64,000 nucleotides of DNA from Terrisporobacter petrolearius. Its GTDB lineage: Bacteria; Bacillota; Clostridia; Peptostreptococcales; Peptostreptococcaceae. This document shows positions 17,282-26,421 of this stretch, piece after piece. The translations under genes were made by a program, and so were the position numbers. Below the pieces are notes generated by a model. The model saw only the letters and a list, made by a program, of their open reading frames with translations. It was not told the origin of the DNA and did not search any database. The stretch lies in the NCBI RefSeq assembly GCF_020748185.1, contig NZ_JAHZMO010000004.1:1-64000 (forward strand). The letters run 5' to 3'. Positions within the stretch are counted from its first letter, which is position 1. The number at the start of each line of letters is the position of its first letter.

Positions 17282-18490
17282 ATGTTAACAAGTTTAGCAA
17301 TTATTTTTTTACTTGGCTTATTAATGGGAAGTATATTTAATAAGTTAAAATTGCCCAGCTTAATGGGAATGATTTTTACAGGGATTTTACTAAGCCCTTA
17401 TGCATTTAATTTATTGGATGATAAAATATTAAGTATTTCACCGGATCTTAGACAGTTGGCTCTTGTAATTATTTTAACTAGAGCAGGATTGTCACTAGAT
17501 GTGAAAGATTTGAAAAAAGTAGGCCGTCCTGCTGTATTAATGTGTTTTGTTCCTGCATGTTTTGAAATTTTGGCAGTTGTTCTGATTGCACCAAAATTAC
17601 TAGGGGTTACAGTATTAGAAGCAGCAATTATGGGAGCTGTGGTTGCAGCCGTATCTCCAGCTATTATTGTTCCTAGAATGATTAATCTAATAGAACAAAA
17701 AATAGGAAAAGAAAATAGTATTCCACAATTAATTATGGCTGGTGCATCAGTTGACGATATTTTTGTAATAGTATTGTTTACTGCTTTTACAGATTTGGCA
17801 AAGGGTGGAGACATGTCTTTATCAAGTTTCGCACAAATACCGATTTCTATAATAATGGGAATCTTAGTTGGTGTACTTATGGCAACTGTATTAATAAAAA
17901 TATTTAAGAAAGTTCATTTAAGAGATTCTATAAAAGTAATAATAATACTTAGTGTTTCTTTCTTATTAATAGAATTACAAAACAGCTTGGAAAGTATAAT
18001 TCCTATGTCAGGATTACTTGCAATTATGAGTATGGGAATATTAATTAAAGCAAAATATGAAATGCTAGCAGTAAGATTATCAAATAAATACAACAAATTA
18101 TGGCTTGCTGCAGAAATAGTATTATTTGTTTTAGTTGGTGCAACTGTAAACGTACAATATGCAATTACAGCTGGAATACCAGTAGTAATAGTAATATTAT
18201 TTGCATTAATGATTAGAATGATAGGAGTTTTTGTTTGTCTAATAAAAACAAAGCTTTCTAAGAAAGAAAGATTATTCTGCATGATAGCTTATACACCAAA
18301 GGCTACAGTACAAGCAGCTATTGGAGGTATGCCATTAGCTATGGGTCTTTCTTGTGGGAACATAGTTTTAACTGTGGCAGTTCTTGCTATACTAATAACT
18401 GCACCATTTGGTGCAATAGGAATAGATAGTACTTACAAAAAACTTCTTTGTGGTGATAATAAAGAAGGAAGAGATAAATTAGCTAATTAA
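17282..18490 (+). CDS. CPA-family antiporter, probable fluoride/proton exchanger
   Basis: A 402-residue membrane protein with about twelve helices, of the monovalent cation:proton antiporter fold. Polar residues of the core are visible in the segment VAAVSPAIIVPR and in MAGASVDDIFVIVLF (helix 5-6 region), and the end of the protein has TPKATVQAAIGG. It is controlled by a fluoride riboswitch. A clade of CPA proteins linked to these riboswitches (CPA-F) exports fluoride rather than handling Na+, so F-/H+ antiport is the best guess. AGGAGGT precedes ATG 17282. A strong terminator follows. Confidence 0.87.
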   Translation: MLTSLAIIFLLGLLMGSIFNKLKLPSLMGMIFTGILLSPYAFNLLDDKILSISPDLRQLALVIILTRAGLSLDVKDLKKVGRPAVLMCFVPACFEILAVVLIAPKLLGVTVLEAAIMGAVVAAVSPAIIVPRMINLIEQKIGKENSIPQLIMAGASVDDIFVIVLFTAFTDLAKGGDMSLSSFAQIPISIIMGILVGVLMATVLIKIFKKVHLRDSIKVIIILSVSFLLIELQNSLESIIPMSGLLAIMSMGILIKAKYEMLAVRLSNKYNKLWLAAEIVLFVLVGATVNVQYAITAGIPVVIVILFALMIRMIGVFVCLIKTKLSKKERLFCMIAYTPKATVQAAIGGMPLAMGLSCGNIVLTVAVLAILITAPFGAIGIDSTYKKLLCGDNKEGRDKLAN

Positions 18491-18495
18491 ATTTT

Positions 18496-18538
18496 AAAAA
18501 TAGGATAGTTATTTATAGTAAATAACTATCCTATTTTT
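18496..18538. terminator. Strong bidirectional terminator
   Basis: AAAATAGGATAGTTATTTA pairs perfectly with its complement around a TAG loop, with T-runs on both strands. It separates the converging antiporter and PhzF genes. Confidence 0.9.
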
Positions 18539-18541
18539 ATA

Positions 18542-19429
18542 TTAGTATAAAATTTCACCTTCTAAAATAGTCCTTGCTTCACCACCGATTTTTATATCTA
18601 TAATTTCATCCTTATCACTTTTTATTTCAACATAAACTTTACCAGGTCTTTCAACAAAATGACCTTGTTCCCCGATTAAAAATGATTGATTTTCATCTAT
18701 TAATTTATGATGGACTATGTAAGATGATACACTACCATTGCCAGTGCCACATACTGGATCTTCTGGTACACCGCAATAAGGAGCTATGGATCTTACATGA
18801 TATGTACAATCATGATTAAAAGTTTCCATAGTAAACAGAGAAATGCCAACAAAATTATTTTCATCACTTAATTTATATATTTTATTTAAATTAGGAGTAA
18901 TATTTTTTAATATTTCTAAGTTTTTCACACCAAATACAATCCACCAAAGACCAGTGCTAACATTTTTTATTGGATAAGGTAATAAATCGTCGCTACAAAT
19001 ATTTAGTGACTGTGTAATTTCTTCTCTTAGATGATCTAAATTTATAAACTTGGGATTTACTTGAGTCATCATAAAGATTTTTTTATCATCAATATTTCTA
19101 ATTTCAACAGGCAAAACTCCTGATTTAGTTTCTTGATAAAACTTATCTTTACTTAAATCTAGTTTGTTTTCTTTATATAAAGTATTAAAAGTAGCAATAG
19201 TAGCGTGACCACACAAGTCTACTTCAAATTTTGGAGTGAAAAACTGAACTTTAAAATCGGCTTTGTCAGAAGAAGAAACAAAGGCAGTTTCTGAAAGATT
19301 CATTTCTTTTGCAATCTTTTGTTTTATAAAATCATCAATACTATTGGCATCTGTCACAACACCAGCTGGATTACCTCCAAAAGGAATAGAAGAAAAAGCA
19401 TCTACTTGCTTAATTTTAATTTTATTCAT
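18542..19429 (-). CDS. PhzF-family isomerase/epimerase
   Basis: A 295-residue protein of the PhzF (YddE) family with the diaminopimelate epimerase-like fold. Diagnostic motifs are QVDAFSSIPFGGNPAGV at the N-terminus (the conserved F-x-GNP-A-V), NLSETAFV with the catalytic glutamate, DLCGHATIAT, and EDPVCGTGNGSVSSY near the end. The physiological reaction of most family members is unknown. AGGGGG lies before ATG 19429. It is divergent from a MocR-type regulator, sharing a 106-bp intergenic region with a palindrome, so regulation by that protein is likely. Confidence 0.9.
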   Translation of the reverse strand: MNKIKIKQVDAFSSIPFGGNPAGVVTDANSIDDFIKQKIAKEMNLSETAFVSSSDKADFKVQFFTPKFEVDLCGHATIATFNTLYKENKLDLSKDKFYQETKSGVLPVEIRNIDDKKIFMMTQVNPKFINLDHLREEITQSLNICSDDLLPYPIKNVSTGLWWIVFGVKNLEILKNITPNLNKIYKLSDENNFVGISLFTMETFNHDCTYHVRSIAPYCGVPEDPVCGTGNGSVSSYIVHHKLIDENQSFLIGEQGHFVERPGKVYVEIKSDKDEIIDIKIGGEARTILEGEILY

Positions 19430-19497
19430 TTTAACCCCCTCTAAAATATTATCTTAAAAAAATTGTAACATTGATAATTTTTGCAATCAATATTATA

Positions 19498-19514
19498 ATT
19501 GTATGCAATACAAT
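19498..19514. promoter_or_regulatory. Palindrome between phzF-like gene and MocR regulator
   Basis: ATTGTAT and ATACAAT flank a GCA centre, a perfect 7-bp inverted repeat 22 bp upstream of the regulator start. MocR regulators bind paired ATACAA-like half sites in divergent intergenic regions. A looser ATTGTAA copy is near 19461. Confidence 0.5.
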
Positions 19515-19535
19515 ATTACAATTAGGAGTGAGAAA

Positions 19536-20951
19536 ATGCCTGTAAATTCCTTTGAAAATTACCCAATGAGCTGGAAGCCAAGCTTGAAGAATATTAAAGG
19601 TTCTATTACTAAAGGTTTAGCAAAACTTTTAGAAGAAGATATAAAAAATTGTAAATTAAGTCCTGGAACAAAGCTGCCACCTCAAAGAGAATTGGCAGAT
19701 TTTTTAGATATAAATTTAAGTACAGTTACTAGAGCATTTAAACTATGTGAAGAAAAAGGACTTATTTGTGCAACCATAGGAAAAGGAACATTTGTATCTT
19801 CAGATGTTCATATAAAAAATACCATGATGGAAACCTTAGAAAGAGGAAGCTTAATAGAGCTGGGCGCCTCCCATCCTACATATGAGCAAAATGAATATGT
19901 TGTTAAAACTATACAAGAAATAATGAATAGACCTGATGCATATAAGTTGCTTGAATACAAAGAAGTGAATGGTTCACCTTATCAAAAGAGTGTTGTATGT
20001 AAATTTTTAAAGGAAGAATATAAACTACCTTGCAATGAAGATGACATACTCTTTACTGCTGGTGGTCAAAACGCCTTATGTTCCATATTATTATCCCTAT
20101 TTAATAGTGGAGACAAAATAGGCGTAGATCCATTAATATATGCAGGACTTAAAACTAGTGTTAATATGTGTAAAATTAAGTTAATTCCCATTGGATCAGA
20201 TGAGAAAGGAATGAATCCTAAGTCTTTAGATACTATTTGTAAAAATGAAAAACTTACAGGAATATATTTAATTAATGATATTCATAATCCTACTACTAAA
20301 ACAATGAGTGAAAAGAGAAGAGAAGAAATAAGGGAAATATCACAAAAACATAATTTATTGATTATCGAAGATGGCATTCACAGATTATTCTTAGATAATC
20401 TTCCAAAAACTTTATATGAAATAAGCGATAATACTATTCATATAACAAGTATGTCAAAAATTATCTGCCCAGGTTTGAGAGTGGGGATGATAATTACACC
20501 ACAAAAATATAAAAAAGATATTCAGTTTGCTTTATATAACATGAATGTTATGGTGTCAAATTTACAAATTGAAGCTTTGTGTAATATTATCAATAATCAA
20601 GTTTATAAATCAATAATAAATGAAAGAAAAGAAATTATAAAAAAAAGAATGAAAATAACTGAAAATATTTTAAACAAATCTAATTGTAATTACAATAAGG
20701 GTGGTAATCTAATATGGTTGAAACTACCTAATAATTTTAATTCTAAGGACTTTGAAGTACTTTGCAAAGAAAAAGGAGTCCAAGTATATTGTAGTGAAAG
20801 ATTTGTGGTGGGTAATGAAAATGAATTGTCTTGTATAAGATTATGCATAACAGCACCGCACAATGAAGAACAACTAAAAAAGGGTTTAAATACAATAGTA
20901 AATTTAATAAATAGATATATAAATAAAGAATGGGAACTTTCTAAGGATTAG
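19536..20951 (+). CDS. MocR-type PLP-dependent transcriptional regulator
   Basis: A 471-residue fusion of a GntR winged helix (about residues 15-85; signature LPPQRELADFLDINLSTVTRAF) with a class I aminotransferase-like domain. The expected PLP features are visible: N-D-I-H-N-P-T-T around the Asp/Asn-Pro segment, IIEDGIHR, and the Schiff-base lysine in SMSKIICPGLRVG. The start is the ATG at 19536 behind AGGAGTGAG; an ATG at 19503 lies within the operator. Such regulators sense PLP or amino compounds and usually control the divergent gene, here the PhzF-like enzyme. Confidence 0.9.
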   Translation: MPVNSFENYPMSWKPSLKNIKGSITKGLAKLLEEDIKNCKLSPGTKLPPQRELADFLDINLSTVTRAFKLCEEKGLICATIGKGTFVSSDVHIKNTMMETLERGSLIELGASHPTYEQNEYVVKTIQEIMNRPDAYKLLEYKEVNGSPYQKSVVCKFLKEEYKLPCNEDDILFTAGGQNALCSILLSLFNSGDKIGVDPLIYAGLKTSVNMCKIKLIPIGSDEKGMNPKSLDTICKNEKLTGIYLINDIHNPTTKTMSEKRREEIREISQKHNLLIIEDGIHRLFLDNLPKTLYEISDNTIHITSMSKIICPGLRVGMIITPQKYKKDIQFALYNMNVMVSNLQIEALCNIINNQVYKSIINERKEIIKKRMKITENILNKSNCNYNKGGNLIWLKLPNNFNSKDFEVLCKEKGVQVYCSERFVVGNENELSCIRLCITAPHNEEQLKKGLNTIVNLINRYINKEWELSKD

Positions 20952-21074
20952 GTTATTTATATAAAGTTGTTAAATGGAGAATGGTGTCATTATATGTTAA
21001 TTTATATTATTCTGTGTTATATTATTTATAGTATATAATAAATTAAATATTAATATTAAATTTTAAAAGACGGG

Positions 21075-21620
21075 ATGGGATGTATTGTGAAAACGGTTTT
21101 AACAAAAAATAACCTAAGTGTTGTATTAAGAAGTCCAAAAGAAAGTGACGCTAAAGAAATAATAGAATTTTATAATATAGTAGGTGGAGAAACTACATAC
21201 TTATCTTTTGGGTCAGGAGAATACAAAGTAAGTGCTTCGCAACAAGAAAGTGCAATTAAATCAGTAAATGAGTCAGATAATAATACGATGATTCTTGCTA
21301 CAATAGATGATAAAATAATTGCAATAGGTACAATATCTTCTAACCAAAAGAAAAAGGGTAAGCATGTTGGTGAATTAGGTATAGTTATTAAAGAAGAGTA
21401 CTGTAACTTAGGGCTTGGAAAAATAATGATGGATGAATTAATAGATTGGTGTAAGTCAAATGGTATAACTACTAGAATAAGCCTGTCTGTAAGAAAAGAT
21501 AATCCAAGAGCTATAGAATTATATAAAAAGTGTGGATTTGAAGTAGAAGGTATACAAAAAAATGAAACATATATAGATGGAGAATATTTTGACATTGTGC
21601 TTATGGGATTGATTTTATAG
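21075..21620 (+). CDS. GNAT-family N-acetyltransferase
   Basis: A 181-residue (or 177 if GTG 21087 is used) acetyltransferase. Motif A of the acetyl-CoA pocket is GIVIKEEYCNLGLGKIMMDELI (Q/R-x-x-G-x-G/A form: NLGLGK), and the C-terminal LSVRKDNPRAIELYKKCGFEVEG is characteristic of RimI/YhhY-like members. No strong ribosome binding site distinguishes the two starts; GGGATGGGA sits over the first ATG and 6 bases before the GTG. It stands alone with its own terminator. The acceptor is unknown, most likely a small amine or protein N-terminus. Confidence 0.85.
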   Translation: MGCIVKTVLTKNNLSVVLRSPKESDAKEIIEFYNIVGGETTYLSFGSGEYKVSASQQESAIKSVNESDNNTMILATIDDKIIAIGTISSNQKKKGKHVGELGIVIKEEYCNLGLGKIMMDELIDWCKSNGITTRISLSVRKDNPRAIELYKKCGFEVEGIQKNETYIDGEYFDIVLMGLIL

Positions 21621-21680
21621 TAAAGTGATTAAATTATAATTTTGGATAAAAAATAATTGTGAATATATACTTAGATATAC

Positions 21681-21716
21681 TAGGGTGTATCAAAAAAGAT
21701 ACACCCTATTTTTTAT
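21681..21716 (+). terminator. Intrinsic terminator
   Basis: AGGGTGTATC and GATACACCCT form a perfect 10-bp stem around six As, followed by ATTTTTTATT. The same stem sequence recurs at 35779-35811. Confidence 0.88.
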
Positions 21717-21749
21717 TCCTAATTTATCAACTTAAGCAAAATTAATTAT

Positions 21750-22289
21750 TTATAATGTGATTAAATAAAACCTATACCCAACAAGAAATACTACTAAAAT
21801 ACTAAATGCTTTGTTAATATTCTTTTCAGTTCTTGAACTAGTCTTTATAGGTAGAATGGAAAAGTTAATTCCAACAGGATAAAAAAGCTCTACTCCTTCC
21901 TTTGTAATTAAATCTAAACAAATATGAGAAATTACTCCAGCCAAAATTCCGCTGAAAATACAAGTAAATACAATATTATCATTACTTGAAACTATAACTA
22001 TTTCTCCAATAAATGCTATTAAACCTACAAATATTAAACTATGAGTAAAACTTCTATGCCTGAATCTTTTACCAAAAACTTTATATATTATGGGAAACCT
22101 CTTACTAATATATGATCCTCTCATATCTATATCGCTAAGTAATGCGCCAAAATGTGTAAAATAAGCATATATAAATAAGAGAACTATACGATAAGATAAG
22201 TTATATACCACAAGGAAGGTGTTATGTATGTAAGGAAGTAATAATAGTCCTACAATATAACCACCCTTTGAGTGAGTTTCTTTTGTCAT
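21750..22289 (-). CDS. YdjM-like membrane-bound metal-dependent hydrolase
   Basis: A 179-residue membrane protein with about four helices and the YdjM/LexA-binding inner-membrane family pattern: T-H-S-K-G-G at the N-terminus, LLSDIDMRGSYISKR, the FRHRSFTHSL metal-ligand block, and SHICLDLITKEGVELFYPV. Conserved histidines and aspartates suggest a divalent metal centre facing the membrane. The start is ATG 22289, preceded by GGAGGA; an ATG at 22307 lacks a ribosome binding site. Function in Firmicutes is not known. Confidence 0.82.
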   Translation of the reverse strand: MTKETHSKGGYIVGLLLLPYIHNTFLVVYNLSYRIVLLFIYAYFTHFGALLSDIDMRGSYISKRFPIIYKVFGKRFRHRSFTHSLIFVGLIAFIGEIVIVSSNDNIVFTCIFSGILAGVISHICLDLITKEGVELFYPVGINFSILPIKTSSRTEKNINKAFSILVVFLVGYRFYLITL

Positions 22290-22488
22290 AAATCCTCCAG
22301 TTGTCATAAATTTCTAATATATTTTATTATAAAGGAAATATATACAAATTTCAAAATATAATTTAGCTAGTATATTTATATATGAATGATAAGATATTTT
22401 CAATAAGAGGTTTTTTTAGATTATTAAATATATAAAATTAGTGTCAAAAACTGTCATTAACTTATATATTATAGAAGGAGGTGTTTAT

Positions 22489-23394
22489 ATGGCGAAAAAA
22501 TATCTTATTGCCCTTGATGATGGACATGGAATGGAAACAGCAGGCAAAAGAACGCCACCATTGAAAGAAGATTTATATATTGATGGTAAACTAGTAAGAA
22601 AAAAAGGTGAAGTAATTAAAGAAAATGAATTTAACAGAGCTGTAGTAAAATATTTAGAGAAAGCATTAAAAAGATGTGGTTTTGATGTTCTATTAGTTGC
22701 TCCAACTGATGTGGATACATCATTACAAACAAGAGTCAGCCGTGCAAATGCAGCTAATGCTGATGCATATGTAAGTAAGCATTATAATTCACTGGGAGAA
22801 AAGTGGCAAACTAAGGCTAAAGGAGTAGTAACAATAATTCATTACATTTCACAAGCTAAAACAAAAGTACTGGCAAAAAATGTACAAGACGAATTATGGA
22901 AATTGCATAAAGGTCATGATTGCATAAATTATGGAGTAAGAACTGATATGGATATTTCAGGATTTAGTCTTTATGTTCTTAAAAATACAAAAATGCCTGC
23001 AATTTTAACTGAATCAGGATTTATGGATAATATGACAGAAGCTGTGTGTATGTTAGACCCAGAATTTCAAAAAAATGATGCAGAGGCAACTTGTAAAGGT
23101 ATATGTAAAACTTTTGATATAAAATATGTAGAGCCAGAAGAAGAATTTGTTTGTACAGAAAAAGATGTGGAAGTTTCTACAGATGTAAAATATGTAAAAG
23201 TTATTGTTGATAAGTTGAACGTTAGAAATTGTCCATCATGGGATGATGGAGCAGTAGCTGGCACTGTAAAAAAAGGTGAAGTTTTTACAGTAATGAAAAA
23301 AGTTAAAGTAGACGGTTATTATATGTATAAGCTAAAATCAGGCCTATATATAACTGCTAGCAGCACATATGTAAAAAGCATGACTTCTTTATAA
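22489..23394 (+). CDS. N-acetylmuramoyl-L-alanine amidase with SH3 domain
   Basis: A 302-residue cell-wall hydrolase without a signal peptide. The Amidase_3 domain (about 1-215) shows ALDDGHGMET with the first zinc histidine, a glutamate in IKENEFNRAVV, the second histidine in VSKHYNSLG, and the catalytic glutamate in AILTESGFMDN. A bacterial SH3 domain follows (about 235-300; VIVDKLNVRNCPSWDDGAV). Lack of a signal sequence resembles phage or mother-cell lysins and spore or autolysin-type amidases released by other means. GGAGGT precedes ATG 22489. No phage genes are nearby. Confidence 0.92.
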   Translation: MAKKYLIALDDGHGMETAGKRTPPLKEDLYIDGKLVRKKGEVIKENEFNRAVVKYLEKALKRCGFDVLLVAPTDVDTSLQTRVSRANAANADAYVSKHYNSLGEKWQTKAKGVVTIIHYISQAKTKVLAKNVQDELWKLHKGHDCINYGVRTDMDISGFSLYVLKNTKMPAILTESGFMDNMTEAVCMLDPEFQKNDAEATCKGICKTFDIKYVEPEEEFVCTEKDVEVSTDVKYVKVIVDKLNVRNCPSWDDGAVAGTVKKGEVFTVMKKVKVDGYYMYKLKSGLYITASSTYVKSMTSL

Positions 23395-23410
23395 AAAGTT
23401 TTAATAGAAT

Positions 23411-23449
23411 AATAATCCTTCCTCATTATAAAAGAGGAGGGATTTTTTA
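23411..23449 (+). terminator. Intrinsic terminator of the amidase gene
   Basis: AATCCTTCCTC pairs with GAGGAGGGATT (one wobble) across a 9-nt loop, followed by TTTTTT. Confidence 0.82.
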
Positions 23450-23526
23450 CATTTTTTTGAAATATTAAAGTATAATTATTGGTGGTAAGAAAATATAACA
23501 AAAATTATGCATGGGAGGACTATAAA

Positions 23527-24366
23527 GTGAAGAAAATTATATTTATTATTTTATGTATAGTAATTAGTACAACAGGGTGTAGTAAGAAGCCAGATACAAA
23601 AGAGGAGAGTATAAAAGAAAATAATATTCAAGCAGATACATCCAAAGTTGAAAAAAAGAAAAATGAAGAGGATAAGATAAACAATATTATTAAGACTTAT
23701 GAAAATGTAGAGCCAAAAGAATGGGGTGAACATTTGAAAGGAGTAGTAAGTCATGTAGATGATAAAAATAAAGAAATAGCTTTAACACTAGATGCTTGTG
23801 GTGGAAAACAGGGAAGCAAATACGACAAAGAATTAATAGATTTTTTAGATAAAGAAAATATTCCTGCCACATTATTTATAAATTATAGATGGATAGAAGC
23901 TAACAAAGATATTTTTATGAATTTATCTAAAAATAATAATTTTGAAATTGAGAATCACGGATATAGTCATAAACCTTTATCAGTTAATAAAAGATCTGTT
24001 TATAATATAGAAGGAACATCAGATGTAAATGACGTTATAAAAGAAATAAAATTAAATGATGATGCAATATATAAATTAACAGGTAAAAAACCTAAATACT
24101 TTAGATCTGGTACGGCTTATTATGATGATGTTGCTATAAAAATTGCAGATGAAGTTGGATACAAAATAGCTGGATTTAGCATAAATGGCGATGGTGGAGC
24201 AACTTTTTCCGAGGAAGATGTAATAAATGAAGTTAGCAAAGTAAAGGCTGGAGACATTATAATTTCTCATTTTAATCAACCAAATGGAAATACATACGAA
24301 GGTTTAAAAGAAGCTCTTATAATATTGAGAGAAGAAGGATATAAATTTGTAAAACTAGATGAATAA
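23527..24366 (+). CDS. Polysaccharide deacetylase (NodB-type) lipoprotein
   Basis: A 279-residue surface enzyme. The start is GTG 23527 with GGGAGGA in front; it gives MKKIIFIILCIVISTTGC, a lipoprotein signal with the modified cysteine at about residue 18. A charged linker leads to a NodB domain. Its first motif is TLDACGG, a known variant of TFDDG in which the metal-binding second Asp is replaced; the HxxxH motif is ENHGYSHKPL, followed by RSGTAYYDD and ISHFNQP. It would remove acetyl groups from peptidoglycan or another surface glycan. The variant motif makes catalysis less certain. Confidence 0.86.
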   Translation: MKKIIFIILCIVISTTGCSKKPDTKEESIKENNIQADTSKVEKKKNEEDKINNIIKTYENVEPKEWGEHLKGVVSHVDDKNKEIALTLDACGGKQGSKYDKELIDFLDKENIPATLFINYRWIEANKDIFMNLSKNNNFEIENHGYSHKPLSVNKRSVYNIEGTSDVNDVIKEIKLNDDAIYKLTGKKPKYFRSGTAYYDDVAIKIADEVGYKIAGFSINGDGGATFSEEDVINEVSKVKAGDIIISHFNQPNGNTYEGLKEALIILREEGYKFVKLDE

Positions 24367-24473
24367 ATAAAAATATTAAATCCTATGTTTCATAATATTG
24401 AAAGTTGTAAAATAAATAATTATTTACTTATATTTAGCACATAATAAGAATGAAAAAATGTAGGAGGTATTAT

Positions 24474-24791
24474 ATGAAAAGTACTAGTGTAACTTGTAAA
24501 GCCACTAATTGTGTTCATAATAAAAGCTGTGATTGTATGGCAGGTGTAATAAACGTAAAAGGTCTTAGTGCCAAAACTGTTCAAGAAACTAATTGTAATA
24601 CTTTTGTAGAAGAAGGTGGACATGCTCACGACAATTTATCCAGCCTTTATGACAATAAAAAAACTGTACCAGAAACAATTAGATGCAGTGCAAGTAACTG
24701 TGCATATAATGAAAATGGAAACTGCTATGCACAAGATGTTCAAATAATGGCAGCAAATGCAGCTTGCGGTACATTTGAATGTAGATCATAA
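24474..24791 (+). CDS. Protein with two DUF1540 domains
   Basis: A 105-residue cysteine-rich protein with two DUF1540 units: residues about 5-42 (V-T-C-K-A-x-N-C-V-H-N...C-D-C...C-N-T-F) and 67-104 (I-R-C-S-A-S-N-C-A-Y-N...G-N-C-Y-A...C-G-T-F). Each has four cysteines in the same order, probably binding one metal ion. DUF1540 proteins are common in Clostridia and their role is unknown. TAGGAGG precedes ATG 24474; a terminator follows. Confidence 0.87.
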   Translation: MKSTSVTCKATNCVHNKSCDCMAGVINVKGLSAKTVQETNCNTFVEEGGHAHDNLSSLYDNKKTVPETIRCSASNCAYNENGNCYAQDVQIMAANAACGTFECRS

Positions 24792-24801
24792 AGAGATAAG
24801 A

Positions 24802-24834
24802 AAGAACTCTGAATATATTTAGAGTTCTTTTTTG
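24802..24834 (+). terminator. Intrinsic terminator
   Basis: AAGAACTCT (24802-24810) pairs with AGAGTTCTT (24821-24829), followed by TTTTTG. Confidence 0.85.
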
Positions 24835-24929
24835 TAGTATAAATTTAAAAAAGAGTCAATGAATTTTACTTGTATATTCTTCATATTAATTCCCCTTATC
24901 TCACTATGAAACTTAGTATATAAATTATA

Positions 24930-25583
24930 TTAACTACTTAAATGTTCACAAGGAATATAGTATTTTTTACAATAATCTTCTGCAATGGAATTTTTGTAAC
25001 AGCGAATAGTAAGTTTAGGACAAAGATTAAAAGCTCTAGGATGAATATTAGTAACATTTTCTGGAATCACTATTTGATTTAAATTTTTACAATTTACAAA
25101 AGAATTTTCACCTATATATTCCACGCTTGTGGGAATTATTACGTATTTTATAAATTTATTATTGAAAAAAGCATGGGTATTTATATTTTGTACATCTTGA
25201 GGTATAAAATAAGTAGATGTTTGTTTTGAAGGAGGATAACATATGATTGTGTTCATGTCACTGGAGAAAAGCACACCTAGTTTAGAACAGTAGTTACTAT
25301 TTCCTTCTTCTACTTTTATACTTGCTAAGTTGGAACAATTAAGAAAACATTTGTCTTCAACTAAAATAATATCTTCATTCACTAAAAATTCTTTTATATT
25401 TTTATCTTTAAAGGAGTCCTTGCTTAATATGGAAAAAGAATCTAAATCATCTTTATAATAAGAATCGGATGATTTTTTAGAAGTGGTTTTATTATGTTTT
25501 CCTTTGTCATTATTCTTATAAAAAATGTAAAAAACAAAAATAATAAGCAGAATAGCTACTATAACCCCGATTTTAAAGATCAT
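24930..25583 (-). CDS. Membrane-anchored leucine-rich repeat (LRR_5/BspA-type) protein
   Basis: A 217-residue protein with one N-terminal helix (about 4-22), a lysine-rich linker and BspA-type LRR_5 repeats (about 80-210): units such as F-x-N-C-x-N-L-x-x-I-V-I-P-x-N-V-x-x-I-x-x-x-A-F are clear. The anchor places the repeats outside or, if inverted, in the cytosol. It lies 20 bp behind the TerB/J-domain gene on the same strand, so the two are co-transcribed and divergent from the GrpE-like/Hsp70 pair. It may present or bind a partner for that chaperone set; this is inference. Confidence 0.8.
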   Translation of the reverse strand: MIFKIGVIVAILLIIFVFYIFYKNNDKGKHNKTTSKKSSDSYYKDDLDSFSILSKDSFKDKNIKEFLVNEDIILVEDKCFLNCSNLASIKVEEGNSNYCSKLGVLFSSDMNTIICYPPSKQTSTYFIPQDVQNINTHAFFNNKFIKYVIIPTSVEYIGENSFVNCKNLNQIVIPENVTNIHPRAFNLCPKLTIRCYKNSIAEDYCKKYYIPCEHLSS

Positions 25584-25603
25584 ATTTATAACCCCCTTAA
25601 AAA

Positions 25604-26299
25604 TTAAAAAATATCCCTCAGTCTATCATAAGCTAAATTTATTTTTTTATATGTATCTTCTAATTCTTTTCTAACCTCTGCTGGCATTTCTTCTTTGTTG
25701 TATTTGTCAGGATGATAACTTTTAGTTAGATATGCATATTGTTTTTTTAAGTCTTCTTTTGTGCAATTTTTACTTAGACCAAGTATTTTATAACATTCAT
25801 CCAAGTCATCTGTATTTTCATCTTCTTGAATTTTTTTGTTTTTTTCATTTAATACTTTGTCGTATATTTGGTCACAAGAATTAGCATCTAAGTTAAATAC
25901 ATTTATAAAATCACTTATTATCTCAGTTTGAGAGTTGTTTAATGCTTCATTGTCTATTAAACATAAAGTTATAAGATGAGAAAGAATTTTAAAATCAAGA
26001 TTTTTCTTATCTAGAAGTTTGCCTATGGAGTTTTTTAGAGAAATAATTGTTTCTTTGTTATAGTTATGAAACCTTCCATAATCGTATTGTGCAAATAGCC
26101 AAATTTCCTCGCTACTGTTCATGTCAAAAGATTCAAAATAATCTAGTATATAATCTCTTTCTTTCTGGGATATTTCTTCGTCTGCCTTAGCGCAGTAAAT
26201 AAATAGCCTCATTAAATAATCAGCTGTGGCATTTTCCACATTTTCTTCTAAATTTTCATCTATATAACCTTTTAATAATAAATCTTCCATAAGAGTCAT
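25604..26299 (-). CDS. TerB-like/J-domain co-chaperone (DjlA-like architecture)
   Basis: A 231-residue protein. The N-terminal ~150 residues are helical with a TerB-like pattern (LFIYCAKADEEISQKERDYILDYF), and the C-terminal 70 residues are a J domain: DLDECYKILGLSKNCTKEDL, the HPD tripeptide in SYHPDKYN, and the last helix INLAYDRLRD. A TerB domain followed by a J domain is the DjlA-like order, but without the membrane anchor. The HPD motif means it should stimulate ATP hydrolysis of an Hsp70, most plausibly the divergent one at 27093. GGAGG lies 7 bases before ATG 26299. Confidence 0.88.
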   Translation of the reverse strand: MTLMEDLLLKGYIDENLEENVENATADYLMRLFIYCAKADEEISQKERDYILDYFESFDMNSSEEIWLFAQYDYGRFHNYNKETIISLKNSIGKLLDKKNLDFKILSHLITLCLIDNEALNNSQTEIISDFINVFNLDANSCDQIYDKVLNEKNKKIQEDENTDDLDECYKILGLSKNCTKEDLKKQYAYLTKSYHPDKYNKEEMPAEVRKELEDTYKKINLAYDRLRDIF

Positions 26300-26421
26300 A
26301 ATAAAACCTCCTTAAATTTTAATATTTCTCAATTAATTAGAGTATATATAAAATAATTTTCAGTATCAATCATATATATTAAATAAGTTAATAAGTATGA
26401 AAATTTTATAAGGAGGAGTAG

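Noticed and set aside
22489-23394. Prophage endolysin
   Set aside because: The amidase lacks a signal peptide as endolysins do, but no holin or phage structural gene is nearby, so a prophage is not supported.
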